Assembly (NCBI GenBank): GCA_010015805.1
Contig: ML978128.1
Span: forward strand, 372,001-436,000
DNA length: 64,000 nucleotides
DNA from: Rhizodiscina lignyota
Lineage: Eukaryota > Ascomycota > Dothideomycetes > Aulographales > Rhizodiscinaceae
Direction of reading: 5' to 3'
Shown: positions 44,601-56,100 of the stretch, piece after piece
Layout: every line of letters begins with the position of its first letter
Numbering within the stretch: position 1 is the stretch's first letter
Program-made: the position numbers and the translations under genes
The notes under the pieces: model-generated
Seen by the model: the letters and a program-made list of their open reading frames with translations, nothing else
What the model was told of the DNA's origin: nothing
Database searches by the model: none

Positions 44601-46024
44601 CAGGTTTGGAAGGTGGGACGTAGTGTGCCATATCCACCAAAGCCTGAGTCAGAGAGTCACTGAGACCGCACTGGAACATCGGGTCCAAAAGTCCAGGAAC
44701 GTATTTACTGAGCGTCTGTTCGACGGCAATGGAGACCATGCTGAGACATTCAAAGACGGGTGCCTCATCGATCTGCTTGTTTCTTCTGCAAGGGTTATAG
44801 GATCCGTATTAAAGTGTTCGAGAAGATTGGACTTACGTCTTCGCGAGTAGGGCGTCACGGATGTGGCTGAGAATGCCATCCACATAAGGCACAATCTTTG
44901 CCTTAACCGCCAGCGCAATATTCCCAATCGTGACAAAAGCTGCAGTGTTATCTTTTAACTTTCTGTTGATGAGATTCTGGAGCCAAAGCATGCACATGTG
45001 AAGGTAGTTGTTAGTGAACTTATCCGGCGAGTATCCTGCAAGTGTTGGAATAATGTTGAGGACCTCTCGCCTAATGATCGGATCTTTGTGCTCCTTGTAG
45101 CGAAAGACGATGTCGCAAGCCTCTCGATATCTGTTGCCGTCCATGTACATTCCACCCTTTAACAGTAGCTGCTTCACGGTGAGCAGTGACCCGTGGATAG
45201 ACTCTGTCGTGTTGAGCGCAAAGCCCTTGAGAACTTCGTCGTAGAGACGAGAAAAATTCTGCATCCGCTGTCTCTCATCTCGCTGGGTGGTGATCTCCAA
45301 GCAGGCGCCCACTGCGTCTGAAGCCGTCTCTCGAATCAAGTATTTTGGATCCCGAAGTGCTACCCAAATGAATTCGAGGACTGTCGGAACGTACTGGTAC
45401 ATCAGCGTGGCCGAACTTTTCGCAAGTTCACGCATGATGAGGACAGCAGCAAGTCTGTGGTTTTCCACCCGTGTAGGATCCTGCAAGTATTCCAGCGCAT
45501 TATGTATCTCAGATTCCACCAACTCAGCAGTGAGAGTGCCTCCAGGTGTAGCCAGCCGACCTATCGCCTGGGCTGCGAGAAACATAGCTGCGGTATCATT
45601 TCCAGCAAGGACTCCGTTAAGGACGTTTGAGAATCGCGTCGTCTTTTGTCCGGCATCATCGCCTTTGAAATCGATCATGGCAATGAGGGCACGGATGCCC
45701 CCGATGCGCTCATTCGTGTCGACGCCATGAGAGACTAAACGCGTTATGCGGTGCAGGATATCGTTGTAGTTGGCCTGAAACTGGCCGGCAGGGAGCTCTG
45801 TAGACGTATTAGATCCAGAAACCAATATGATGCCTCTCCAACATACCGCGATATGCGACATCGGTATTTTGGCGAAGGGTCGCCGCCGCCCTCTGCCTCA
45901 CTTCATCATTTCTGCTGCTAGTGTCAGTAGGATTTCGTGATTGAAGCTGCAAGTGAAGCTCGTACCTGGATCTTAGCTCCTGGAATATGCGATCCAGAGC
46001 CTCCCTCGAAACTTGCGCCGCCAT
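38638..46024 (-). CDS. TOR: TOR serine/threonine kinase (PIKK family), 2394 aa
   Basis: Five exons: 46024-45966, 45917-45847, 45797-44837, 44785-39085 and 39030-38638, total 2394 residues. HEAT repeats fill the N-terminal half and are followed by the FAT domain. The FRB region (about 1870-1965) has [19 protein letters not shown] and keeps the Ser needed for FKBP12-rapamycin binding. The kinase domain has [19 protein letters not shown], the catalytic loop [12 protein letters not shown] and [12 protein letters not shown]. The last exon holds the FATC end, finishing in [12 protein letters not shown], the invariant TOR C-terminus. The final 54-nt intron is essential; unspliced, the FATC would be lost. 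As core of TORC1/TORC2 it controls growth, ribosome making and autophagy. It is divergent from the BRL1-like gene across 363 bp. One TOR gene is normal in filamentous fungi. Confidence 0.97.
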
Positions 46025-46387
46025 TTTGGTGAATTCGGGCTCTGCCTCCTCAAGCCCGTGTAGATTGAAGCTCCCCTGCGGCCATGGGCTCGCAAGAGAA
46101 AGTTGACAAGATTGTGAGGGCTGTCAACTTTCTCGGTGAAACGGGCACAAGAGCTGGTGGTCATCTGCGGCGTTGGAGTGCAACCTTGCAGGATAATGTC
46201 ACCGCCTCAGCTACAGCCCGCCGTAAACTTTTATTCCCCGCAAAGCTGGCCGTTTGCTTGGCGTGTTTCCCTGCGCAACACATCAAAACACCGTCGCCTC
46301 ACCATCACCATTGGACCTCCACAAGTGCACTTTCCGGCATTTCTCTTTCGACTTTACTTTCGGTACACTCATTCTCGATTATTTAAA
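46025..46387. promoter_or_regulatory. Shared divergent promoter of TOR and the BRL1-like gene
   Basis: 363 bp separate the two start codons, so the promoters must overlap. An AT stretch (TATTTAAA, about 46380-46387) abuts the BRL1-like start. A plus-strand frame at 46084-46386 starts with ATG and ends two bases before the BRL1-like start codon; if transcription begins upstream of 46084 it would act as a long upstream frame. No clear shared factor site was recognised. Confidence 0.5.
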
Positions 46388-47899
46388 ATGGCGCAGCGAG
46401 GCCACGAGGCTCCCATGGATTTTTCATGGAACGACGGCGTCGGACCCGTCGATACTGCGTCGCCTTTCGCCAGCGTCTCGCGCACTACAAACGCATTCAA
46501 AAGTACGACAGCCACGCTCTCTCCTTTGGCCTCAACATGCGAAGAGACTAACTTGCGCAATTTCCCAGATCCTTTTGGAAGTTTCCAATCTCAATCCCAG
46601 TCCCAACCTCCGATCATGCGAGCACCAGCCTCCCAGCCACATTCCTTTTCGAGCACGAACAAGCCACTGCCAGCGCGACCATCGAGCAGCGCCGCTGACA
46701 GCAAGTCTCAGCCGATTGACTTCGTCACCCCACGAAAGCAAAAGCCTCTCGTCGACCTTGACACATCTGGGGGAGAAACACCAAATACGCCAGATAACAA
46801 CGCGGACAGCGAGGCCACACCAGCGTCCAAAATGGGTGTGAAGAGCTTCATCTTTGGCGCTAGCACGAAGGACCCTTCGAGCCCTAGTCCTGACAAGGCG
46901 GGGAAGAGACGGAGAGAAAGCGTCTTCAAGAATTTATTCAGCAGCTCAGGAAGAGGAGAAATACGCCCACTCCCACACAATCCAGAGAGCAAAGTCAAGA
47001 AGAAGCGCTCGAAGAAGGCTTTGATTCGCAAGCTAGAAAAAGAGGATACAGACTATATTGATGAAGATGGTGACAGCAGCCCAGTTGCGCCAAAGAATGC
47101 AAAGCCGCCCAAAAAGAAGCGAAACGTTTCCAACAATGCTGCCGCCATGACCCTCGCAGATCAACACCCGCAGCAGCGGACCGCGAATGGTTCTTGGTAC
47201 TCCTTCTTCGACTTCCTCGAATCACATCCATCACTCCCTACCGTCCTCTCATATTATGCTCAGCTTCTCCTGAACTGTTTCATAATCTTCGGCATCATGT
47301 ACATCTTCTACTCCTTCTACGCCACCATCCGTTCGGACGTCGACGAGGCGGCAGCACATGCCGAGGCAGAAGCGCTAGCGGAGATTGTTCTCTGCGTGAA
47401 GAACTACAAAGAGAATGAATGTGACGGTGGAGCGAATGGAAGAGTGCTGCCAGCAATGGAGCAAGTGTGCAAGAACTGGGAGCAGTGCTCGAAGCGCGAT
47501 CCAAAGAAAGTCGGCAGAGCGAGAGTGAGCGCACACACATTTGCGCGCATCTTCAACTCCTTCATCGAGCCGATCAGTTACAAGGCCATGATTTTCACCC
47601 TCTTCGTCATCTTCGGCACTGTGTTCATCTCGAATCTCGCATTTGGCTTCTTCCGCTCCAAAGCCGCCGGTGCCGCATCCTTTACTCCTCAGCAGTACCT
47701 ATATCCACCAGCAACTCCGTCAAGACATCCAAGCGGGGCTGGCATGCTGGAAGGACCGTATGGTGGACCCTTTACGCCGCATCATCCGCAGTGGCAGTAC
47801 GGCATTGAACCAGCTCCAAGTCAGGTGTTCGGTAGAACTCCAAGTGGTGGAGCAAGTCAGGGACAAGGCAGCCCTGTGAAGAAATTGGACTTCTTGTAA
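46388..47899 (+). CDS. BRL1/BRR6-family nuclear envelope protein, 503 aa
   Basis: Single exon, 503 residues from the ATG at 46388 (MAQRGHEAPMDFSWNDG). Upstream in-frame sequence to 46136 lacks conserved character and sits in the promoter. Residues 1 to about 265 are disordered and basic toward the end (VKKKRSKKALIRKLEKE, an NLS-like patch). The conserved core follows: membrane helix 1 (LLLNCFIIFGIMYIFY), a lumenal loop with four Cys at about 336, 345, 361 and 366 (CVKNY, ECDGG, VCKNW, QCSKRD), then membrane helix 2 (MIFTLFVIFGTVFISNLAFG). This is the Brr6-like di-disulfide domain. In yeasts these proteins act in nuclear pore assembly and envelope lipid balance. The C-tail is Gly/Pro/Tyr-rich. 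Confidence 0.9.
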   Translation: MAQRGHEAPMDFSWNDGVGPVDTASPFASVSRTTNAFKSTTATLSPLASTCEETNLRNFPDPFGSFQSQSQSQPPIMRAPASQPHSFSSTNKPLPARPSSSAADSKSQPIDFVTPRKQKPLVDLDTSGGETPNTPDNNADSEATPASKMGVKSFIFGASTKDPSSPSPDKAGKRRRESVFKNLFSSSGRGEIRPLPHNPESKVKKKRSKKALIRKLEKEDTDYIDEDGDSSPVAPKNAKPPKKKRNVSNNAAAMTLADQHPQQRTANGSWYSFFDFLESHPSLPTVLSYYAQLLLNCFIIFGIMYIFYSFYATIRSDVDEAAAHAEAEALAEIVLCVKNYKENECDGGANGRVLPAMEQVCKNWEQCSKRDPKKVGRARVSAHTFARIFNSFIEPISYKAMIFTLFVIFGTVFISNLAFGFFRSKAAGAASFTPQQYLYPPATPSRHPSGAGMLEGPYGGPFTPHHPQWQYGIEPAPSQVFGRTPSGGASQGQGSPVKKLDFL

Positions 47900-50298
47900 A
47901 TTATCGCATGTTCGGCTTCTGCGTCTGCTTTTATCTGTTTGGTCAACAAAGCCGGTACTTTGCATAGCGTGGCAAGGAGGCTGGGATTGGATATATTGGA
48001 GCAATGCAGTTTACAGTAACACGTCTAAATATCACATCCTTTTTGCCGGTAATCCCTACCCGGTGATCATTATCTCCTTGAGTTATTACGAAGTGTGTCG
48101 TTTGCTCTCTGAGCGCAGGTCTAAGGTCCGTGTATCGGGTACTCTACTTTTCGTAGAACATACAAGACACCTCAATGCTTGTGTAAATCGTGATGTGCTG
48201 TTTCTTCTTCGTATTGAACCAGGCCCAGGAACTTTCCGCGGAAGGAGTTGATTAGCCTATTCCTTGCAAGTTTGTGCACCCTACTTTCGGACGCCTTAAA
48301 CAATTAATGAAACATTAATGCTGGTCCGGTGATATAAGGTAGGCAAGAATGCGGCCGCGCGCATCTTCGCCGACGCAGCCAACCACTGCAGCGACGATCC
48401 ACCTGTCTATAGCCTTCCGTCCATGCCGAAGCGTCACACGGCAGACCGCATGAGGTTCCTCACGAGTGGGCGTACGTGAGATACATCATTTCTCGGAAAT
48501 CCATACACAGGCAAAAAACACGAACCCCGACGGAGGTTTGATGTAGCCGACCCCCTCATGGCTCCTCATAATTCACCCGAACACGCAGCAGAGGCAAGAA
48601 AGATACCGAGGCGAAATCCTCATGTGAGCTTGAATTGACGAATGGAACAGTTCCAGGATCGGGATTCCAGGGGGACGAGGAAGCTTCTGACATCAGCTTG
48701 TTGGGCCTGCTAGCCTAGATCCTCTAGTCCCAAGATGCAATTGGTCTATAAAAATTTCCTAATGTGAGTGTAGAACCCACGAAATGCGAAACTCTCTCTC
48801 GAATAAATATTATATTTGTTCGAGGCTCAGGAGGAGAGAACCTCGCGGTGCAAATATTCGTCCGAGCGGTTCAACAGCGGCGCTCTTTTCTCGCATAGGA
48901 AATGTTGCGATGCAATGGCGATGGAATAGTGCGGAATGCGCACTATGATGCCAGGGATGCACACTCATTTCAGCCACGATCTGCCGGTACCGGCCCGCTG
49001 GGCTTCTTGCATGCCATGCGTCACAGCGTCTGTAGCTCGCCGAGTCGCATCTCATCCTCAGCGGTCACCGACAAGCTGACTGTCTTCAAATTTTGTGGGA
49101 AGTGAAGGGGAGGAAAAGATTAATCATCAAATAAGACGCCCATGAAGACAATTGTTCTCACCCTACCTCACTATTTTATACTACGCCCTCCGGACACTGA
49201 ATTCCGATTGCTTTGCCGCTGAGTCGGAACTCGTAGTGTTCGTCTATTGGAGAGAGCATTGTACCCATTCGGGCCCTTTGGACAAACGTGGCAGGGGCAT
49301 GCATCACAGAGTCGGCGATAAGTTTATTTCGACGTCAAAACTGTCAGCGTTATTTTCGGGGTTTCCTATCCCTGACCACCACAGTCTCTCTTTGCCTACC
49401 GAGGCGCGGACGAAAGCGGCCTAGCTACGTGCGTATCAATGAGCCGCGCGTAGCATGAAGCCGCGGAGACTTGCTATTTGCTGTATCGTATCCTGTATTC
49501 AACTTCGTATCGCACGAGCCGTTCATGGTTGCTGGTAACTTCAACAGAGGTTAGAACTTCTTGGCTTGGGAGGTCCAGCCTCGTCCAATGACAGGTATCC
49601 TAATTCGTCTTAGCGAAGACGTTGGCCTGGTTGGAGGCTGGCCGAGGAATTTCGAGAACCTCTTTTGCCTGGGCATGTGGGGAAGGCGGGATATTGCAGG
49701 AATAATCCAAGAGACTGGCTAGCCACCGTTCTGGACATGACGGAAGCGTAGACAAGTTTAGCAGTTCGCCCGAAAGTTCGTGCCTAGTTACCTGATTTCC
49801 ACGGCGGTCGACGGGCCTTGTGCATGTCTGTGTGCATGTCTGCTGGAGGAGTCAAGAGCCAGCCATCCATCCTTGCCGTGGCCGCCAGAAGGGGCCCAGG
49901 AAAATCGGATACCACGAGACGGCGTAAGACTGCGTCCGATCGCTACGCTAGGTCACACTCGAGAGTTCTCAGCCCGTCGTCGCTCCTCGCTGTTTTAAGC
50001 TTAACTTGAGATGGACAAGGCCTGAACGTCAGCTCTTGCCCCCGCCATGATGTCGCTTAGCTGTCTTTAAGCGTCCCACTCCCGCCTTTGTTCTCTCAGG
50101 TTCTGAACGTCCTTACGTCTCATCTCATATCTACCTTTGTCCCTTCGGGCTCATTTTCAACTGTTTGAGTCTATCTCTTTGCCGCTGTAGCCAAATTTCA
50201 ACTTGGATCTGTCGTCTAGTGTTCTACGATTTTGTGGAAGATAGGGAGAGAAAGAGCGCTTTTTACAGACGTTGTTGTCCAACTTCGAACTTTCCATC
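47900..50298. other. Long gene-free stretch (2.4 kb) upstream of CYP52
   Basis: No convincing coding exon, tRNA or snRNA was found. Notable: a 27-nt near-perfect palindrome at 48798-48824 (separate entry) and a tandem 12-mer (gtgcatgtctgt/c, about 49820-49843). The final 250 bp are pyrimidine-rich and fit a promoter and 5' UTR for the P450. Stretches this long can carry regulated promoters or lncRNAs. Confidence 0.4.
48798..48824. repeat. 27-nt near-perfect palindrome
   Basis: Two 13-nt arms (CTCGAATAAATAT and ATATTTGTTCGAG) are separated by one T. Twelve pairs are Watson-Crick and one is a G-T. The AT-rich centre is flanked by CTCGA/TCGAG. It could be a binding site for a dimeric factor or a cruciform; function unknown. 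Confidence 0.5.
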
Positions 50299-51903
50299 AT
50301 GGCAATTACAGACGCTATCAGGCTGACGCCGACGACCCTTGCGGGCGTGTTCGGTGTAGCCCTGTTGCTCTACACCATCTACAGCAGAATCACTTTGCGC
50401 CTGTCTCGTCAAAAAGTGATGCGAGAGAACGGATGTCAACCACTCGTGCATAAGATCCCGCTGAAGGATCCATTCCTAGGCATTGATCTCATCATGGAGA
50501 ATGCGAAGGCAGCAAAGGAGACCAGGCTCCTCGAAAACGGACAGGCCCGCTTCCACAAGTACGGCAGGACGTACAAGAGCAAGCTCGCCGACAATGACAT
50601 GATAATAACGATGGAGCCGGAGAACATCAAGACCGTCCTCTCGCTGAAGTTTAAAGATTATGTACTCACAAACCGCATGCGGCTTCTCGGGAGATTGCTT
50701 GGCCCAGGTATCTTCACGTCGGACGGAGAAGCATGGCAGCACTCGCGAGGACTGCTCCGTCCAAACTTCGCCCGTGACCAGCTTGCCGACATTGAGGCTT
50801 TCGAGGGCCATATCCAGTACATGTTCAAGGCGATTCCAACAGATGGCCGTACTGTCGACTTGCAAGAGCTCTTCTTCCGCCTGACCATCGATTCCGCCAC
50901 CGAATTCCTGTTTGGTGAGAGCGTTCACAGCCTTCGTATGACCAGCGATAAAGGTGGCCCAGACGAATCCAACTTCACTTGGGCATTCACCTACGCCCAG
51001 GATGCCGCTGTCAAGCGATCTCGATGGGGCAAGCTCGGAATCTTCTTCAGCAACAAAGACGAGGATGAAGCTTGCAGGATGTGCCACGAATTTGTGGATC
51101 GCTTCGTTGACAAGGCCGTGCGTTACCGGGAACAGGAGGATTTGGAGAAGGGATCAGGCGAGAAACCCTCGGATAAGCATTACATCTTCTTGTACGAGCT
51201 GGCCAAAGCAACCAAGGATAAGGCCCAGCTAAGGAGCGAGATGATGAACATCCTGCTTGCAGGAAGAGATACGACGGCTAGCTTGCTGAGCAATATGTTC
51301 TTCATGATCGCAAAGAACCCACAGATATGGGAGAGGTTGCAGCGCGAGGTCCAGGACACGCTTCACGGAGAATTGCCCACGTATGAGCAGCTGCGTAACA
51401 TGAAGTACCTGAAGTACTGCCTAAATGAATGTAAGAGTGTCTCGCCCAACTACTGACGTTAATGATTGCTGACATGATATCCTGTAGCTCTCCGCATCCA
51501 CCCCGTCGTCCCCGCCAACTCTCGCCGTGCGATCCGCGACACCATCATCCCTCTTGGTGGCGGTCCAGACGGCCGTTCCCCACTGCTCGTCGAGAAGGGC
51601 ACTGTCGTCGGTTATTCCCCGTGGTCCATGCACCGCGATGAGCGCTGGTACGGCCCCGATGCTGCTGAGTACCGACCAGAACGCTGGGAAAACCTCCGAC
51701 CGGGATGGGAGTACCTTCCATTTAACGGCGGCCCTAGAATCTGCCTTGGCCAGCAGTATGCGCTCACAGAGGCAAGCTACACGACAGTCAGGATCTGCCA
51801 GCAGTTTAGCAAGTTGGAGAGCAGAGATGACGGCCCGTGGAGGGAGGGCCTCACATTGACGATGTGCTCGAAGAACGGGTGCCATGTTGCACTTTCGCCG
51901 TAA
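50299..51903 (+). CDS. CYP52: Cytochrome P450, CYP52-type n-alkane/fatty-acid hydroxylase, 515 aa
   Basis: Two exons: 50299-51430 and 51488-51903, total 515 residues. The 57-nt intron splits the K-helix Glu-Ser (LNE|SLRIHP). An N-terminal membrane anchor at about 10-30 ([18 protein letters not shown]) places it in the ER. Motifs: I-helix [13 protein letters not shown] (AGRDTTA is typical of CYP52), K-helix [14 protein letters not shown] region [20 protein letters not shown], and heme loop [15 protein letters not shown] with the Cys ligand near 463. CYP52 enzymes carry out omega-hydroxylation of alkanes and fatty acids. I chose the start at 50299 because upstream in-frame codons to 50272 are not anchor-like. 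Family call is firm; subfamily is from motif recall. Confidence 0.9.
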
Positions 51904-52277
51904 GCGATGAAAGAGAATTGGTTTTTGTTAGGAAAAGGATGTGATGGAAATTTCTTTGGACTTGAGGGACGGAATGGATATGAGTTGAAAGAGATCATGA
52001 TCTACACCACGGCGGGCTCGCCCTAGGTTCGGCGTAGAGCGGCGTCCTTCGCGGGGTCTGTAAAGCCTTTTGAGACGGTCTCATGTACGTGGTAATTTTA
52101 ATTTTTTTGCCAGACCTCTCTACTTATTGTTAACCGGCCTTGTGCATTACTCAAACTCTCCGATGATAATTTCAGTGTTCAAAGTTTGATATTGTTCCGT
52201 GGTGTAGTCTTGGCATACCCCATGTGTGCAGATTGCAGATACATTTATATACAAAGTTCAATTAGCAACTCCCGGAC
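51904..52277. other. Intergenic, CYP52 3' region
   Basis: 374 bp downstream of the P450. T-rich patches near 52095-52110 could be part of a 3' UTR or polyadenylation region. No gene was seen. Confidence 0.4.
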
Positions 52278-52419
52278 GAATAGGTAGTATGGCTCAGTGG
52301 TTCGCCGCGCCTCCCCATACTTCCTCCACGCACCCCCGGAGTAATGCCGAGCCGGGGCTGTTAAGGTTTGGAATAGGTTCGATTCCCACGGGGATCGAGC
52401 CTATTCCTTTTGCTTTTTT
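52278..52419 (+). ncRNA. Pol III-type unit: tRNA-derived SINE-like element or unusual small RNA
   Basis: A box consensus TGGCTCAGTGG is at 52290-52300 and B box consensus GGTTCGATTCC at 52376-52386; both match the internal Pol III promoter exactly. GAATAGG at 52278-52284 can pair with CCTATTC at 52400-52406 like an acceptor stem. The 3' part also forms an 18-bp hairpin (52370-52387 with 52390-52407, two G-T pairs, almost no loop). T4 at 52408-52411 and T6 at 52414-52419 would terminate Pol III. No canonical T-arm or anticodon arm can be drawn, and the A-to-B spacing (about 75 nt between boxes) is long, so it is not a normal tRNA. It resembles the tRNA-derived head of a SINE; no second copy is in this window. 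Confidence 0.55.
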
Positions 52420-53126
52420 CTTTTGCATATATCTCCTTTTTTTTTTATATCATCAGTCCTCCATTTGCTAGACACATTACAAGCGCCATAAATATCAATA
52501 TTCTTTGCAAGCATTACTGAGAGCTTGTAATTGCCTGTTTTCGGACTTCCTGCTCCCGCCCTTCGTGGGCCACAGGCTCTCGCACTCACGGCCGGCACAC
52601 TCACCACACGCTTTAAACAAGAAGATTGGCATGGGTTTCGAACAAGGCTGCAAAAAGAAGCGAGTAGTAGCCGATTCTTTAGGCTTGATAGACGGCACTG
52701 TCTCAACGGTTTCTACCAAGTACAGCGTTGCACACAGAGGATTGGCCTCAGCACTCGGAGCTGGTATCATCCTGTATACGCTTAAGTTTTATTTTCCTGC
52801 TGATCTTTCTTTTATTCCTCACAATGCGTCAAGCTCGCACCTCAAATGCAGATTCGCCTCTAAAAGTTGAACACTCGAAGTCATGTTGCTTAGTCATCAA
52901 GCATATTGAAACGAAAAGGCATTTCATTTCATGAGGTTGGAATAAAGTTATAGTTGCATATCAAGCCTCTACCGATTGCGCGTTAACCCTCAAGCATCGG
53001 TGCTGACGATCAATTCGCCCCTATACCAACGCCGATAATGTCAGATGCGGAAAAACCATGCACGAGGGTGGATATTTCAGTCATATTCTCGCATGACAAC
53101 AACTGGCTACACGTATTCTACTTCAT
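52420..53126. other. Intergenic
   Basis: About 700 bp between the Pol III-like unit and the UTP21 stop. A frame at 52505-52870 (+) has no recognisable domain. The last part should be UTP21 3' UTR. Confidence 0.4.
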
Positions 53127-56100
53127 TCACACTCCTCCGACCCAACCCAGTACACCTCCGACTAATCCAACAAGTCCCTCGAGCCTCTCCGTCTCGAGCC
53201 TGGCCTCCTCCCTCCACAGCTGTAGCGCTTCTCTCACCTCATCCAAGCCATCCTCCTCACCTGACAGCAGCAGACTGCCGTGGCATTTGACCCACACGCC
53301 GACCCACACATTGACGAGCTCGAAGTCCCTCCGCTCCCTTACGCGCGTAGTGATGGCGTTGAGGAAGGTCACCAACTCGGTATACGGAGGGGCCGGGTCG
53401 AGACTCCTGATCGCAAGGTCGGCAGCTGAAGGAGGAAGGGCGGCGAGGTACTTGGTTAGTCGGGCGTAGTGTTCAGTGCTGGCGGATGTCGATGCAGTGT
53501 GCAACAGGGAAGTGAAAGTATCGCGATCTGCCGTGCGGCCGATGGCCGTGGACTTCGATAACCGAGACAACTCATTGCTCTGTTTGTCCGCTGTCCCTGA
53601 GCTTGCAACAAGTTCTTTCGAACTAGCGTCACGCTTCGACGCTGAAGAATCTTGTATGCTGGGGAGGAAGAATGGAGCCTTCTCAGGTGCTTTAGGAGGC
53701 TCTTTCGGCTTGTTCCTCTCACGAACGAGATCCAGATTCCGCAATGTCTGCCACTGAGCTTTTGGAACAAGACTCAGGGTGACCAGGTCTTTGCTCAGCT
53801 GGTCGATTTCTGGCAGAGCCGCCACATCATCGTCGTCGCCTTCACCAAGCTCATCGTTCGGTGCACCATTAACGTCGGAATTCGATTCTGTAATGGCAGA
53901 TGCGATGAGAGTCGAGCCACCTTCACCACTTGCAGAAGGAAGTTGGACGAGATCTGCGACATCTTCTGCCGCGATTCGCCGTGTCGGAACGTGCGTGAAC
54001 AATGTACGGTTTGTCCAGATGTCAATACCAACACTGTCAGAGGAGGATGTCGCCAGATACTCTCCGGTGTTGGAGAATGCCAGCGCGGTACATTGTCCGC
54101 GTAGTTGGAATGCGTCGATAAGATGTGCAGTGGGAAGATCCCATATCCGCACTGTAGATCGAGGCGCTTTAGAGATAGCTGAACCCTTCCTCGAAGATTC
54201 CGCCATTTCAGATGATGCTGCAACCATCCACCGTCCGTCATTTGAGAACAAAAAGTCAGCGATGGCAGTCTCGCAACCCCAGAGTTCGCGGACGAGTTTC
54301 TTAGTTGCAATATCGATTATGCGTATGCACGCATCCGAGCAACTCAACGCGAGCAGATCACTCGACCGATGGAAGCGTAGCCCTGTGATTGTAGTCATGG
54401 GAGACCAATCAAGCTCATACGTGAGAGAGCCGCTGGAGAAGTCCCAAAACTTGATCTTGCCATCCAACGAACAGCTGATAACAGTTCGGTTGAGATTATC
54501 GACGACAATCCCCGTGACAGGTCTGGTGTGCTTTCCTTGACCCTGATGAAACTTCGGAGAATCTGAGGTAGAAGCCTCGGAGTGGGGTTGAAGCTGCAGC
54601 AGCTTGAGACGCTTTGCTTGTGCCGGTGTCAGGCGTGGCGGAAACCGTCTTCGATGAATACCAGACTGCAGATTGAACATGTCGACTCCACCGCTCGCTG
54701 AGCCGACCAGGGCAAAGGTGCCACAGGGTGACATTGCCACAGCTGTGACATTCGCACCATCCCCGGTCTCGAACGCCCATCTGCCAGCTCGCTTGCGTCC
54801 CCAAAACCAAGTTCGGGCAAACTTGTCTCCCTCATGGCCTGTTATGACACTTTCCCAGCCCGTAGTAGCGCTCTTTTCTGTGCTGTTGGAACCTTTGCTC
54901 TTGGATCCCTTCCCACTCGTCCATATACTCTTCTCTCCAGGCATTGCACCCATGCCCCCATCGCGGTTCATAGAGCACGCCATGCATGTGATTCTTGGGA
55001 CCTTCAGATCTTCTAAGCTCATGCCCTTATCGCGCTCATGAAGGGTAGCGTGGCTGAGCAGTCCCATCTTTTTGGCCTTTTTACGCGATGCGCCCTGACT
55101 CAGCTCAGTACTTTGGCCATCCCTTCGCAGACTCCAACCCCAAAAGCTTCGATCATTCGAGGCACTGAGAATCCATTTCCCTCCAGCCTCTGCGCCGTCG
55201 AAATCTGAGGGTAAAAATTCCAATGTCGATACGGGTGCGGCGTGACCTGCTCTGGAATGCAGGATTCGCGGAACTGGACTAAAGGGCGTTGCATCAAATA
55301 TCCACGTCTTGAGACTGTTGTCAAGCCCACTTGATGCGATTATGTGCTGCCCGGCCAGGAACTCGATCTTACTTATGCCTCCCGCAGCCTTTTGCCCGTC
55401 CGTCAGAGACGGCAGAGGCGGATTATGGGCCCCATAAAGCACGCCCATTTTGCGTCCTCCTTGATTCAGATCCCATATCGATATATCTCCAGCTTCAGTT
55501 GAAGCAGTAGCCATCACACCTTCCTCACGTCCATCGTGCCCTGCGCCGAGTCCATCAGTGCGGAAAGTTATCGACGTAACTGGATATTTCTCAGAGCCAG
55601 CCATGATCGTGAGGATTGGGCTATCTGCCCTAATATCACGTATGACTACCGGCCCACTTGCGTATGCGATGGCAAGAAGAGAGAGAGCGGGCGCGGCTTC
55701 GAGCGCCGTGACAGCTCCGATGGACTTGCTCGGAGGCTCTAGTGTATGGATCAACTTGCTTGTGCTGACATTCCATATTTGTACCGATCCGTCTCTTCGA
55801 CCAACAAACACTTTGTTTATGTAGGTTGGAACCGTGCTGATGACACCGGTAAAGCTGGGTAATTGCCCGCTTCGTGTCGGCTTGCTATTGTAAATCGTCG
55901 TGTGGTGCTCGAGGGTGAACGCATTCCAGACCTCTATCCGATTTAAACAGCATGCCGCAATCCATGTCCCAAAGACGATTATTCGTTTAATGTCATCCTG
56001 GAAGTCCTCTGGAAGCGGCAATTCGTCCACTTTCTTGCCGCGCTTAAATATCCAGACACCGCTCTGCGTATTTGACCTTGAGTCCCCGAATGCCGCTATA

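Noticed and set aside
46136-46387. N-terminal extension of the BRL1-like protein
   Set aside because: In frame but lies in the shared promoter, has no conserved sequence, and the ATG at 46388 precedes a typical N-terminus.
49820-49843. Tandem 12-mer as a possible minisatellite
   Set aside because: Only two copies; too short to call an array.
52278-52407. Canonical intron-containing tRNA gene
   Set aside because: A and B boxes match, but no T-arm stem, anticodon arm or matching acceptor geometry can be drawn.
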